Shown one piece after another: positions 1 through 7,432 of a DNA stretch of 64,000 nt; within the stretch, counting starts at the first letter, position 1; every line of letters begins with the position of its first letter. The translations under genes and the position numbers were made by a program. The notes beneath the pieces were generated by a model. The model did no database searches. It saw only the letters and a list, made by a program, of their open reading frames with translations, and was not told the origin of the DNA. The stretch is from Ruminococcaceae bacterium FB2012 (GTDB taxonomy: Bacteria; Bacillota; Clostridia; Oscillospirales; Ruminococcaceae). Where the stretch lies: contig FMXS01000004.1 in the NCBI GenBank assembly GCA_900104495.1, positions 310,001-374,000 on the forward strand, given 5' to 3'.

Positions 1-1
1 A

Positions 2-493
2 CGAGGTGGCTCTCCTCGTCCTATTGACAAGTTTGTCACCGATAGTGATGATGGGCTGAATTGGATAAAGATTGGAGACGCTGATGGATCACGATACATT
101 TCAAGAACAGCGGAAAAAATACGTCCAGAAGGATTGAAAAAAACCAGATGGGTAGTAGCTGGCGATCTGATTTTATCTAATTCCATGAGCTTTGGACATC
201 CATATATCTTAAAAATAGACGGATGTATTCACGATGGCTGGCTTGTTCTTCACTTTGATGAGCAGTCATTCGACGCACTGTTCCTTTAAGTTTATTTGGA
301 ATTGCCATCAACATATCAGCAGTTTTCTTCTATGGCAGCAGGCGGTGTCGTCAATAACTTGAATAGTGAATTGGTTCGTAAACTCCCTGTCCTTGTTCCA
401 GATATTATTGCTCAAAAGCAATTTGCAGCCTTTGTCCGACAGACCGATAAATCAAAATATAACGCCTCACAGGTAATGAGGCTTAAAATATAA
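2..493 (+). pseudogene. hsdS: 3' part of a type I restriction specificity subunit (HsdS), broken by an in-frame stop
   Basis: The reading frame is open from the window edge and encodes the end of a type I restriction-modification specificity subunit, which recognises DNA for the HsdM/HsdR complex. A target-recognition domain is visible (WIKIGDADG, GDLILSNSMSFG, HDGWLVL), followed by the conserved end of such a domain (GGVVNNLNSELVRKL) and the start of the coiled spacer (FAAFVRQTDKSK). A TAA at 287..289 interrupts the frame between these parts; coding resumes in the same frame and stops at 493, short of a full spacer helix. The 5' part lies outside the window. The subunit is probably inactive unless the stop is a sequencing error or a spare hsdS half exists. 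Such silent hsdS pieces are common in phase-varying loci, which is inference here. Confidence 0.75.
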
Positions 494-525
494 AAACAAA
501 ACCACAGCGAAGGATGGTATGGCAT

Positions 526-2358
526 ATGAACATTAACAACATCAATGTAAACAAGTATCCGGTATCACAAGTGTTTGACCCGGATTCAAAGGTGATCTTC
601 GAGATCCCGAAATATCAGCGTGAGTACACATGGGGTTCCAGAGAATGGGAGGCCCTGTTTGACGATCTCACAGAAAACGACGATGGATATTTTCTCGGTT
701 CCATTATCTGCATCAACTCTGCTACGGATACGATCAATGCACCTAAATTTGAAGTTGTTGATGGTCAGCAGCGTTTGACCACTCTCAGTCTGTTCCTTGC
801 AGCGCTTTATACCACTCTGAATTCCTACAAAGACCTTTTAGATGAAGATCAACAGTCGGATATTCTTCAGTTAAAGCGTAAGCTGGTTCTCAAAAAAACA
901 CAGGCTGACATCCGTGTTGTTCCGCAGGTACAAGGTAGCAACAGGGATGATTTCATGGGGCTTCTTGCCAAGATCGGCATTATTCCGAAACGGCCTATGC
1001 CCAAGTTTGCCGGGCTCCGCCGAATTGAAAAATCATATAACTACTTCAAAAAGCGTATTAATGCCATACTTGATGAAAGTGATGTGCCCAATGATAAAGT
1101 GATCTCCATGTTCAGAATTCTGGACAAAGTAAATGCGGCAATTCTGGTAATGATCGAGGTGTCAAACCATTCTGATGCTTACACTCTGTTTGAATCTCTG
1201 AATAACAGAGGCACCCCGCTTACATCTGTTGACCTAATCAAAAACCTCCTTTTGGCCCGTTTGGATGTTAATGGTGATGGAGATATCGACTACTACTTCT
1301 CTCGCTGGACGGACATGCTCTCGAATCTTGGCGATGAATACTCTGATCAAGAGCGATTCTTCAGGCAGAACTATAATGCTTTCAGAAAAAATATAAATGC
1401 ACCGTTTTATAAGGGCGACAGACAATATCCACTCGGAACGATTGCAACCCGCTCCACCATGCTCGACATCTACGAGAAGATAATTACCAAAGATCCCGTT
1501 GCCGCGCTGGATAAGCTTTCAGAAAACGCTGCTATCTATGCTGGTATTATCTTAAACAAAACAGAAGGCCTTCCCGAAGAACAGAGGGAAAGCTATCTGG
1601 ATCTGCAGCGTGTTCAAGGTGCGCCATCCTACCTGTTTGTCATGTATTTGATTAAAAATCAGAAGGCGCTCGGAGTTACCGAAGATGATGTGGTCAAGGT
1701 TTGCAAGTTGCTTGTAAACTTCTTTATTCGTCGTAATCTTACCGACACACCGCCTACACGAGATCTGACCAGAATTTTCATGTCATTCATAGAGACGATT
1801 GAACAGAATGATTATCACGGCGATGAAATATATACAAATCTACGAGATACTCTTATTGCTGTTTCTGCTTCCGATGAATACTTTGAGGAAAAACTCCGTG
1901 GTCCGGTTTATGATGATAACAGCGGAGCAACTCGATTCATTCTCTGCATGATGGCCAAGCGCGGCATGACCCGTGAAAATGTTCAGGACCTTTGGAGAAA
2001 AACCAACAGCAATCAGTATGTGTGGTCTATTGAACACATCTTCCCGCAAGGGCCTAATATCCCGGATAGCTGGGTAGAAATGATTGCCGGTGGAGATCGA
2101 GAAAAGGCAAAAGAATATCAGTCGCTCTATGTGCATACTTTTGGCAATCTCACTATAACGGGATACAACAGCACATTAAGCAATAAGGCCTTCAATGAAA
2201 AGAAGGAACGCAAAGATAATAATGGTCAGTACATCGGATATCGCAACGGCCTCAACTTAAACGATGATGTTTGTGATAAGGACGAATGGACGGTCGATAT
2301 TATCAAAGCCCGTACAGATCGCATGGTTAAGGAAATCATGACGATGTTTGCACTATAA
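526..2358 (+). CDS. DUF262/DUF1524 (GmrSD-like) defence-type protein
   Basis: The protein is about 610 residues. The N-terminal DUF262 domain shows PKYQREYTWG near residue 30 and the nucleotide-binding-type motif DGQQRLTT near residue 80. The C-terminal DUF1524 domain has a His-Asn-His-like nuclease motif (SIEHIFPQ, then FGNLTITGYNSTLSNKAF). This is the architecture of single-chain GmrSD type IV restriction enzymes, which cut modified phage DNA using an NTP. An ATG at 514 is in frame, but GAAGGA at 509..514 overlaps it, so the ATG at 526 with 11-nt spacing is the better start. It sits 32 nt downstream of the broken hsdS, a typical restriction-island setting. DUF262 proteins also occur as solitary genes of unproven function, so the defence role is inferred from family and context. 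Confidence 0.85.
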   Translation: MNINNINVNKYPVSQVFDPDSKVIFEIPKYQREYTWGSREWEALFDDLTENDDGYFLGSIICINSATDTINAPKFEVVDGQQRLTTLSLFLAALYTTLNSYKDLLDEDQQSDILQLKRKLVLKKTQADIRVVPQVQGSNRDDFMGLLAKIGIIPKRPMPKFAGLRRIEKSYNYFKKRINAILDESDVPNDKVISMFRILDKVNAAILVMIEVSNHSDAYTLFESLNNRGTPLTSVDLIKNLLLARLDVNGDGDIDYYFSRWTDMLSNLGDEYSDQERFFRQNYNAFRKNINAPFYKGDRQYPLGTIATRSTMLDIYEKIITKDPVAALDKLSENAAIYAGIILNKTEGLPEEQRESYLDLQRVQGAPSYLFVMYLIKNQKALGVTEDDVVKVCKLLVNFFIRRNLTDTPPTRDLTRIFMSFIETIEQNDYHGDEIYTNLRDTLIAVSASDEYFEEKLRGPVYDDNSGATRFILCMMAKRGMTRENVQDLWRKTNSNQYVWSIEHIFPQGPNIPDSWVEMIAGGDREKAKEYQSLYVHTFGNLTITGYNSTLSNKAFNEKKERKDNNGQYIGYRNGLNLNDDVCDKDEWTVDIIKARTDRMVKEIMTMFAL

Positions 2359-2435
2359 AAAATAGGAGGGCATTTCTGGTGCGTAAAGATAAATCTTTTC
2401 AGCATATTTGAGAAACCAGCATTAATATAATATCT

Positions 2436-2463
2436 AAAAAGGCGAGCCTCACGGCCCGCCTTT
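2436..2463. terminator. bidirectional terminator between convergent genes
   Basis: AAAGGCGAGCC and GGCCCGCCTTT form a hairpin with a TCAC loop between the end of the DUF262 gene and the end of the convergent small gene at 2492. A and T runs lie on both sides, so it can serve both strands. Confidence 0.75.
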
Positions 2464-2491
2464 GAATTATATTTCATAGTAATCTCCCCCT

Positions 2492-2905
2492 TTAAACATC
2501 ATCGTCTTCGTCGTTCTCTCCTTCCAAATCATCATCGAAAAAATGATAGATAATGTAGCCACCGTCAAGTGTAAGCGATGTATTCTCGATGCAGAACTGT
2601 ATTGCCCTTCTAACCTGTATGCTATCACCGCCGTAAAGCTCATAATAGGTTCCATCGACTTCAACAAACTGTAGTCCTTCAAGGCCTTTTTTACAGCAAT
2701 AATCATGGATAAAATTCATAAAACTTTTGCTGGAAACACTTTGAAAGTACTTTGAATTATCATTCTCTTTCTTTGCTTGAACCTTTCTCAGCACGAGTAT
2801 ACCATCAATAACTTTAACATCAATCACACCTTGGCGATTATTATTATATATTCCGTAAAGACCGATTAAATGGGCGGTTTCACCCTGAAAGAATAATAAA
2901 TTCAC
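2492..2905 (-). CDS. small acidic protein of unknown function, paralogue A
   Basis: I do not recognise this family. The 137-residue protein starts at a GTG (2905) preceded by GGAGGA at good spacing, rather than at the upstream ATG. It lines up with the two neighbouring small genes on the same strand. All three begin Met/Val-Asn, reach a hydrophobic LIG(F/L)-type motif by residue 15, have a central NSKYF-like stretch, then a FVEVDGTYYEL motif and a hydrophobic end. This copy alone has an acidic tail (DDDLEGENDEDDDV). No signal peptide or membrane helix is visible, so it is probably cytoplasmic. It follows paralogue B by 65 nt, so the two may share a transcript. Confidence 0.65.
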   Translation of the reverse strand: MNLLFFQGETAHLIGLYGIYNNNRQGVIDVKVIDGILVLRKVQAKKENDNSKYFQSVSSKSFMNFIHDYCCKKGLEGLQFVEVDGTYYELYGGDSIQVRRAIQFCIENTSLTLDGGYIIYHFFDDDLEGENDEDDDV

Positions 2906-2970
2906 ATAGCATTCCTCCAAAAAGTAATAGAAAGTATAGCAGCGCACTACTTTTTACTTTTTATTATTTG

Positions 2971-3324
2971 TTAGATTACTCTTACCACTATTTCGTTTTC
3001 TTCGCGGAAATCGCAACAAAACTTTATTGCATCAAAAAAATCGATTGTGTGTGTGAGCTTGCTGTAATAAATCCCATCCATCTCGATGAAAGCAAGAAAT
3101 TCATAATCGCAACGATTAAAAATCTGTATGAGGTCTTCTTTGAAACTTGAATCAGAAATATCACAATAAAAGCCGCTATTTGGATCATCGTCTTTTTCGT
3201 TGACTGGCATAAATGTAATATCTCCTTGCGTTTCTGTCATCCTAATGTAACGGTAATCGGGATCATAAAGGGATTCAAAACCCAAGAAATATACGTGACC
3301 GTCGATTATAAAAATATAGTTCAT
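2971..3324 (-). CDS. small protein of unknown function, paralogue B
   Basis: This 117-residue protein is the middle member of the three-gene family. An ATG at 3330 is possible, but it lies only 3 nt from GGAGG. The ATG at 3324 has better spacing and gives the same Met-Asn start as paralogues A and C. The visible family motifs are YFLGFESLY near residue 12, a central NSGFYCDISDSSF, FLAFIEMDGIYYSKL, and the C-terminal EIVVRVI, which is nearly the same as in paralogue C (NIVIRVV). It is rich in aromatic and acidic residues and has no membrane segment. The function is unknown. Confidence 0.7.
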   Translation of the reverse strand: MNYIFIIDGHVYFLGFESLYDPDYRYIRMTETQGDITFMPVNEKDDDPNSGFYCDISDSSFKEDLIQIFNRCDYEFLAFIEMDGIYYSKLTHTIDFFDAIKFCCDFREENEIVVRVI

Positions 3325-3545
3325 TGGCATCTACCTCCGTTCTTTGTTGTGTGCACCGCTATACCGGAGACGTGTATTTTGTCTCCTATAGTTATTTTAA
3401 AATAAAAAAATACGAAAAAGAAATTTGTAACAGAAAAAAATTACTTTTTGGGGATTTTTTTTAAAGGGGGCAGCTATTTTTCTTTTTATTTTCAAGTTTT
3501 GAAAATTTTTAGAGATTTTTCCTGTCTGTAAACACGTCAAAAGTG

Positions 3546-3599
3546 GTGAAATGAGGGCGAAATGAGGGTGAAACAGGGTCGAAACTGGGTTGAAAGGTC
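3546..3599 (+). repeat. five degenerate tandem repeats of about 11 bp
   Basis: The units are GTGAAATGAGG, GCGAAATGAGG, GTGAAACAGG, GTCGAAACTGG and GTTGAAAGGTC, head to tail. They resemble the short iterated protein-binding sites found at replication or transfer origins of mobile elements; that role is inference. Confidence 0.6.
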
Positions 3600-3618
3600 A
3601 AGTCAACCCCCTATAAAG

Positions 3619-3840
3619 GGTAAAACCATGCGGTAAAACCCCCTGTTTTCCCTATAGTTTTCCATTTACCTTTCCTATAAGAGGGTAAAACCAAATGAGT
3701 AATACTTTTTGCTGAAAAATGGTCAAAATTTTCAATTTTTGAATAAATAATTATTCAATATTTGAATACTTTTCTTTAAAATCAGTATTTTAGTTTTGGT
3801 TTTAGATTTTTATGCGCTTTTTGCAATTTTTGGTTTTACC
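3619..3840. repeat. dispersed GGTAAAACC boxes
   Basis: GGTAAAACC occurs at 3619..3627, 3632..3640 and 3684..3692, and its inverse GGTTTTACC at 3832..3840. Related CCCTATAAAGGG and CCTATAAGAGGG sequences lie between them. The set could be binding sites for an element-encoded protein. Confidence 0.5.
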
Positions 3841-3868
3841 CAAACCACGCAGATACGCGGCTTGAGCT

Positions 3869-3937
3869 TTTGGCTTTAGCACGCTAAAGTCTTTGGTTTT
3901 AGCACGATAAAGTCTTTGGCTTTAGCAGGATGAAGTG
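3869..3937. repeat. three tandem 23-bp repeats, each containing an inverted repeat
   Basis: Copies lie at 3869..3891, 3892..3914 and 3915..3937. In the first copy CTTTAGC and GCTAAAG form a perfect 7-bp inverted repeat around AC; copies 2 and 3 differ by two and four bases. This is an iteron- or operator-like arrangement. Confidence 0.65.
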
Positions 3938-3961
3938 CGGCTGTTTTTGAAAATATGAAAC

Positions 3962-3989
3962 AAAAAAAGCCCCCACTACAGCGGGGGCT
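3962..3989 (-). terminator. terminator of the PemK-like gene
   Basis: On the minus strand AGCCCCC and GGGGGCT pair as a 7-bp stem followed by seven T residues, directly after the stop of the gene at 3996. Confidence 0.8.
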
Positions 3990-3995
3990 GTGACT

Positions 3996-4307
3996 TCATC
4001 GCTGACTTTTTCGTATGATTTCTTTGAATTTTTTACAGTCAAGCTGCGCCAGAGGCTTGCCGATTATATCACTTCTTTCTACCGAGAGCACCCTTTTACA
4101 GTCAGCAGATGCCTTTCTCGCTAAAACACAGTCATCTTTCTGAAGCATTACTGTCTTTAGGTCAGAACGGTGAAAATGCGATGTCCGTAAGGAAACTACT
4201 TTGACAATCGGAATAGTTGCTATCACTACAGCATGGCGTAAACAGCTCTCTTTTTTGCCTGGAAAACGAACTCTAATTATTTGGCCTTTTTGAATTTTTA
4301 ATTTCAT
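3996..4307 (-). CDS. PemK/MazF-like small protein
   Basis: The protein is 103 residues and basic. The N-terminus (KGQIIRVRFPGKKES, then HAVVIAT) resembles the first strands of the MazF/PemK/CcdB-like barrel. The middle (VVSLRTSH, TVMLQKDD) and the end (VLSVERSDIIGKPLAQLD) follow the pattern of the dimer-interface region of that fold. MazF/PemK toxins cleave mRNA and are encoded just after an antitoxin. Here the upstream gene, 36 nt away on the same strand, is paralogue C of the unknown family rather than a known antitoxin. The start has a clear GGAGG. The similarity is partial and recognised by eye, so it could instead be a non-toxic relative. Confidence 0.5.
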   Translation of the reverse strand: MKLKIQKGQIIRVRFPGKKESCLRHAVVIATIPIVKVVSLRTSHFHRSDLKTVMLQKDDCVLARKASADCKRVLSVERSDIIGKPLAQLDCKKFKEIIRKSQR

Positions 4308-4343
4308 CTGTTTTTTCCTCCTCTAAATTAAATCTCATACTAC

Positions 4344-4700
4344 TCATACTACTCGAATCACTATGTTGTCCTTGCCGCTACTCTGTTTACACATATTAGT
4401 CAATGCACATAGAGCGAAATCTGTATCTCCCGGATCATATAAATAATAAACGTTGGAGATTTCCAAAAAAATCATTATGTTTCTTCCAAGTTTGTCAAGC
4501 CAGTCGATCAGCAGATTTTTCAATTTCAAATCAGATAACCCAAGAAAATATGAGTATTTACTGTCATCAAACTCAAAATCGGTCGTAGGTAAAATCACTA
4601 ACACACCGTCTAAGTTCCTAACTTTTAATTCTGCTTCTGCTTGCAGGGCTTCAAATCCAATCAAGAAAAGCTGATCTCCATTTTTGTAAATTACGTTCAT
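4344..4700 (-). CDS. small protein of unknown function, paralogue C
   Basis: This 118-residue protein is the third member of the family. It has a strong AGGAGG site and starts Met-Asn-Val. The motifs are LFLIGFEALQ near residue 11, a central DDSKYSYFLGLSDLKLKNLL, then IMIFLEISNVYYLYD and the C-terminal NIVIRVV. It is the first gene of a likely two-gene unit with the PemK-like gene, which places it where an antitoxin or immunity gene would normally be. That role is inference; no DNA-binding motif is visible. Confidence 0.65.
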   Translation of the reverse strand: MNVIYKNGDQLFLIGFEALQAEAELKVRNLDGVLVILPTTDFEFDDSKYSYFLGLSDLKLKNLLIDWLDKLGRNIMIFLEISNVYYLYDPGDTDFALCALTNMCKQSSGKDNIVIRVV

Positions 4701-4925
4701 TTTTTTCCTCCTTTAAAAATATAATACGTAGATCATTGATGCAAGTCACTCCCATCATCTGCTATCATCTACACTATAATTATAGTCAAAAATTTACTTG
4801 CACAAAAAAGGCCTCATGCGATTAAAGCCACATGAGGTGAAAATCGATATATTTGTTTCTCAAGCTAACAAAGATTTTGTTGTATATACGCTATTGAGTA
4901 TAAGTACAAGGGCATGCCAAATGAT

Positions 4926-4947
4926 TTTGTCCGCTATTTGTCCGCTA
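4926..4947 (+). repeat. 22-bp direct repeat, left copy
   Basis: TTTGTCCGCTATTTGTCCGC plus TA recurs at 5152..5173 with one mismatch, on the other side of the tRNA fragment. Each copy runs into a hairpin. Here TCCGCTAAG (4941) pairs with CTTAGCGGA (4960). Confidence 0.7.
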
Positions 4948-5064
4948 AGGGTGCAAAAACTTAGCGGAGAACAGAATAAACGTTTTTTTGTAAGTTGTTC
5001 TAAAATGCCGTATTTTAAGGCATTTCTACATATCTCGACAACCTGCGAAGAATGCGCCGAGATT

Positions 5065-5087
5065 TTCAATTCCCGTACGGGTCACCA
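5065..5087 (+). other. tRNA 3'-end fragment, probable integration site (att)
   Basis: TTCAATTCCCGTACGGGTCA plus CCA matches the T-loop, T-stem 3' strand, acceptor 3' strand (ACGGGTC), discriminator A and CCA of a tRNA, perhaps tRNA-Lys. The bases before it (GAGAT) cannot pair with CCCGT and no 5' half is present, so it is not a whole gene. Tyrosine recombinases commonly integrate at exactly this position. The complete tRNA would then be at the far left end of the element, outside the window. Confidence 0.65.
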
Positions 5088-5094
5088 ATCACGC

Positions 5095-5135
5095 ACTCGC
5101 AAGTGGCGCAATGCGCTGTTTGCGAGTTTTTCTTT
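5095..5135 (+). terminator. terminator after the tRNA fragment
   Basis: ACTCGCAA and TTTGCGAGT form a stem followed by TTTTTCTTTT. It is likely the original terminator of the tRNA gene now separated by the element. Confidence 0.75.
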
Positions 5136-5151
5136 TATACCGAAAATGTGC

Positions 5152-5173
5152 TTTGTCTGCTATTTGTCCGCTA
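5152..5173 (+). repeat. 22-bp direct repeat, right copy
   Basis: This is the second copy of the sequence at 4926, with one mismatch (TCTGCT for TCCGCT). Confidence 0.7.
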
Positions 5174-5198
5174 CTCGGATTTTTAGCGGATTTTTTTG
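5167..5198 (+). terminator. hairpin terminator at the right 22-bp repeat
   Basis: TCCGCTA and TAGCGGA pair and are followed by TTTTTTTG. Confidence 0.7.
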
Positions 5199-5415
5199 TT
5201 TTAATTCCCATTATCCTGCGAAAGAAAGCTGAACGCTCCGTCCATTGCCTGAGCTATATTATAGCAGGAATACTTCTTGAAAGATGTCGTCACGCTCGGA
5301 CGGAGACCCGAGCATAGAGGCGATCTGGCGTTTGCGTACAAAATCAATGTTTGCCGATCAACCCTAGCTGACTTCACTGAATAGAGAATGAAAGATAATC
5401 TTTGTATTAATAATA

Positions 5416-5444
5416 TTGATTTTTAATTACCAAAGTGATATAAT
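5416..5444 (+). promoter_or_regulatory. promoter of the gene at 5580
   Basis: TTGATT, 17-nt spacer, TATAAT. The leader to the start codon is about 130 nt. Confidence 0.65.
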
Positions 5445-5579
5445 ATGTTATGAAGATATCGAATAACGGGTTACATATACGATTATACTACGGTATTATT
5501 ATCTCACCATCCGGAAGGAAAGAGATCCGATAACTTTTGTAAAGCGTAAAAACGACATAAAGATCAAGGAGTGAATATC

Positions 5580-6719
5580 ATGTCGGAGATAATAAGCTTC
5601 CGCTTCGGAGAGAGCGGTACATATATGGTCGCGGGCTTTGACTACGAGTATAAAAAAACCGACGGTAAAGAAACACTGAGCATCCGCATCGACGGCGTGC
5701 GCAAGGAAGACGCTTTGAAGCTTGACGCTCCCGAAGGCTTTGCCCGTGAGCTTTTCCGCATCACCGAGGAACTGCGCCGTTGGGACCGCTTCGACGGCTG
5801 TGACAAAAGAGTCCTTGACGGCCGTTCGTTTCACTTTTACGTTACCTTTGCCGACGGCAAGAGGATCAGCGCCAACGGCTATATGAAATTCCCCAAGGGC
5901 TACGGTGAGGCCTGCAATGCCTTTGACGGGCTTTTCCTGCCTCTGTACGAGGCCATCCGTCCCAATCGCAGAAAGGTCATGGAGAAGTATTTTGAGGAGG
6001 TCATCCTCCGGGACAGGCCCCGTTTGGAAAAGCAGGAGATCAGCTATCCATATGTTTCAGACGGCGGGAATATGTATAAGCTGGGAGTCTGCGAATGCAC
6101 CGGAGGAGCGGCGATGTACCCCGTCTACGACCTTAAAGGGGAGCCATCTTATCTGCTGTCGGTGACCCTTGACAAAATCGACACCCGTTGGGAACTGGCC
6201 TGCGAGGTGTTCGGCATCACCGAAAAGGGGGAGGTCATCCCTTCGGGCAAGGCATTGCTCGATGCAAACTTTTTCAACAGTGAAAAACTCTACGGGCATA
6301 TCTTCACCCGCATATACGAAGACCGTCTGCTGCTGGGCTGCTTCACTCAAAAGGGCTATTCCGCCAGCGGCCGTGATACGCAGTACAGGATAGTTCTGTA
6401 CGGCATCGGAAACAGACTTGAGCTTTTAGCTGACGAGATTACCGAAGGCCCCGCAAACGATCGGGAGTGGTGGACTCCCGATAAGATCGCAAACTTCATC
6501 GCCGTGGCGGACAGGTTCGGATTCACGCAGTCCAAGGAGTACTGGGAGAAAGCTCCCAGCGACCCGGTCTTTGCCTCCGGCCTCAAAGACAACACCAACC
6601 ACCGCATGAATTTTCTCCTCACCAACAACCACGACGGTGCTTTCTACAACACGCTGATAAACACCCCCAAGGGACAGCGGGTCGGGGAATACCGCGTCAA
6701 GGGCACCCTTTACGTCTAA
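5580..6719 (+). CDS. conserved-looking protein of unknown function, 379 residues
   Basis: I do not recognise a named family. AAGGAG at 5565..5570 directly abuts an in-frame GTG, so the ATG at 5580 is the likely start. The protein is soluble, with no signal peptide or membrane helix. The first 130 residues form a compact alpha/beta region with DGRSFHFYVTFADG and ISANGYMKFP, a pattern seen in repeated ruminococcal proteins of unknown role. The rest contains beta-rich segments (LLSVTLDKIDTRWEL, RIVLYGIGNRLELLAD) and an NHRMNFLLTNNHDG motif near the end. A small membrane protein gene follows 11 nt downstream, so the two are probably cotranscribed. Confidence 0.8.
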   Translation: MSEIISFRFGESGTYMVAGFDYEYKKTDGKETLSIRIDGVRKEDALKLDAPEGFARELFRITEELRRWDRFDGCDKRVLDGRSFHFYVTFADGKRISANGYMKFPKGYGEACNAFDGLFLPLYEAIRPNRRKVMEKYFEEVILRDRPRLEKQEISYPYVSDGGNMYKLGVCECTGGAAMYPVYDLKGEPSYLLSVTLDKIDTRWELACEVFGITEKGEVIPSGKALLDANFFNSEKLYGHIFTRIYEDRLLLGCFTQKGYSASGRDTQYRIVLYGIGNRLELLADEITEGPANDREWWTPDKIANFIAVADRFGFTQSKEYWEKAPSDPVFASGLKDNTNHRMNFLLTNNHDGAFYNTLINTPKGQRVGEYRVKGTLYV

Positions 6720-6730
6720 GGGAGGATAAT

Positions 6731-7318
6731 ATGCAGGAGTTTATTAACCACTACGGAGTGTTCCTGCTGCTGCTGGTGATAGGTCTGCTGCTTATCATTG
6801 TTTCGATAGCAGCGGGCAGAGCAGGACGAAGCGGAGTACCGCTGGTGGGCGGGCTGCTTATCATCGTCGGGGGGCTGACCACTCCGACAAAGCTGCTGGC
6901 TCTTTTGGGCCTGCTGGATTACGGCTTCTGGATGTTCCCATGTGTTATTATTTCGGACAGCATCAAGAACCGCCGTTTCCGTCGTTTTATGGAAGAGAAG
7001 GGTTTCGGAGAAGGCAACAGAGACCCTTCAAAAATTCTGGTGATCTCAATTCCGGAGCGGGATGAGATCATCGAATGGCCGTACATCACGGCAATGAGAT
7101 ACCAATTGCAGATCCCGAAGCTTTCGCTGGCGGTCTGCACCGACGAAGAAGGCCGATGCATCCTGCTTGCCGACAGGAGCGGAACCGGAAGGAGCATTGA
7201 GATCCTGCCCTTCCCGGAGGAAGGGTACACCTTCACCGGACTGTCTTCGCAAGGCAGGGAAATGACGGTGGAGATCACGGTGACGGAGATCAAAAAAGAT
7301 AAAAACAACCGGGGCTGA
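6731..7318 (+). CDS. small membrane protein of unknown function
   Basis: The protein is 195 residues and has a good GGGAGG site. Two or three hydrophobic helices lie in the first 75 residues (FLLLLVIGLLLIIVSIAAG; PLVGGLLIIVGG; LLGLLDYGFWMFPCVII). They are followed by a soluble, beta-rich domain facing the cytoplasm or cell surface. It is the second gene of the operon starting at 5580. No family is recognised. Confidence 0.75.
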   Translation: MQEFINHYGVFLLLLVIGLLLIIVSIAAGRAGRSGVPLVGGLLIIVGGLTTPTKLLALLGLLDYGFWMFPCVIISDSIKNRRFRRFMEEKGFGEGNRDPSKILVISIPERDEIIEWPYITAMRYQLQIPKLSLAVCTDEEGRCILLADRSGTGRSIEILPFPEEGYTFTGLSSQGREMTVEITVTEIKKDKNNRG

Positions 7319-7336
7319 TAAAACTGTCAGCCCCGG
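7309..7336 (+). terminator. hairpin at the end of the 5580-7318 operon
   Basis: CCGGGGCTGA and TCAGCCCCGG form a perfect 10-bp stem overlapping the stop codon. It lacks a T run, so it may protect the mRNA end rather than terminate strongly. Confidence 0.55.
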
Positions 7337-7365
7337 TCAGCATATGCACGGAAGTATACCTGTCC

Positions 7366-7394
7366 TTGACATTCCCCCCTCCCCGTGATATAAT
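7366..7394 (+). promoter_or_regulatory. promoter of tldD
   Basis: TTGACA, 17-nt C-rich spacer, TATAAT; the start codon is 38 nt further on. Confidence 0.8.
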
Positions 7395-7432
7395 TATTTT
7401 AAAATAGAATTACAGAAAAGAGGCTGATATTA

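Larger units (their letters stand above)
3325..3995. other. non-coding AT-rich gap of about 670 bp with repeat clusters
   Basis: No convincing reading frame is present on either strand. The gap contains T-rich tracts, an 11-bp-period G-rich repeat (3546..3599), several GGTAAAACC boxes in both orientations, three tandem 23-bp repeats (3869..3937) and a terminator. Base composition is clearly more AT-rich than the core genes to the right. Confidence 0.7.
4701..5579. other. long intergenic region spanning the element boundary
   Basis: No gene is supported here. In order it holds an imperfect hairpin (CCTCATG 4812..4818 with CATGAGG 4831..4837), a 22-bp sequence repeated at 4926 and 5152, a tRNA 3'-end fragment (5065..5087), two terminators, an unexplained inverted repeat (CTCCGTCC near 5235 with GGACGGAG near 5296), and the promoter of the gene at 5580. 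Confidence 0.7.

Noticed and set aside
4860..5069. A 69-codon minus-strand frame that might be an integrase remnant
   Set aside because: It contains no recombinase motif and no ribosome site; the LSGQIADK stretch comes from the 22-bp repeat.
4990..5090. A complete tRNA gene ending at 5087
   Set aside because: Only the T-loop and 3' arm are present; no 5' acceptor strand, D-arm or anticodon arm can be built upstream.
4798..5232. Open frames of up to 144 codons over the att region on the plus strand
   Set aside because: They run across two terminators and the tRNA fragment, have no ribosome site and read as low-quality sequence.
5230..5315. A structured RNA formed by CTCCGTCC and GGACGGAG
   Set aside because: The arms are about 55 nt apart and no known RNA class or downstream logic fits, so it is mentioned only in the intergenic description.
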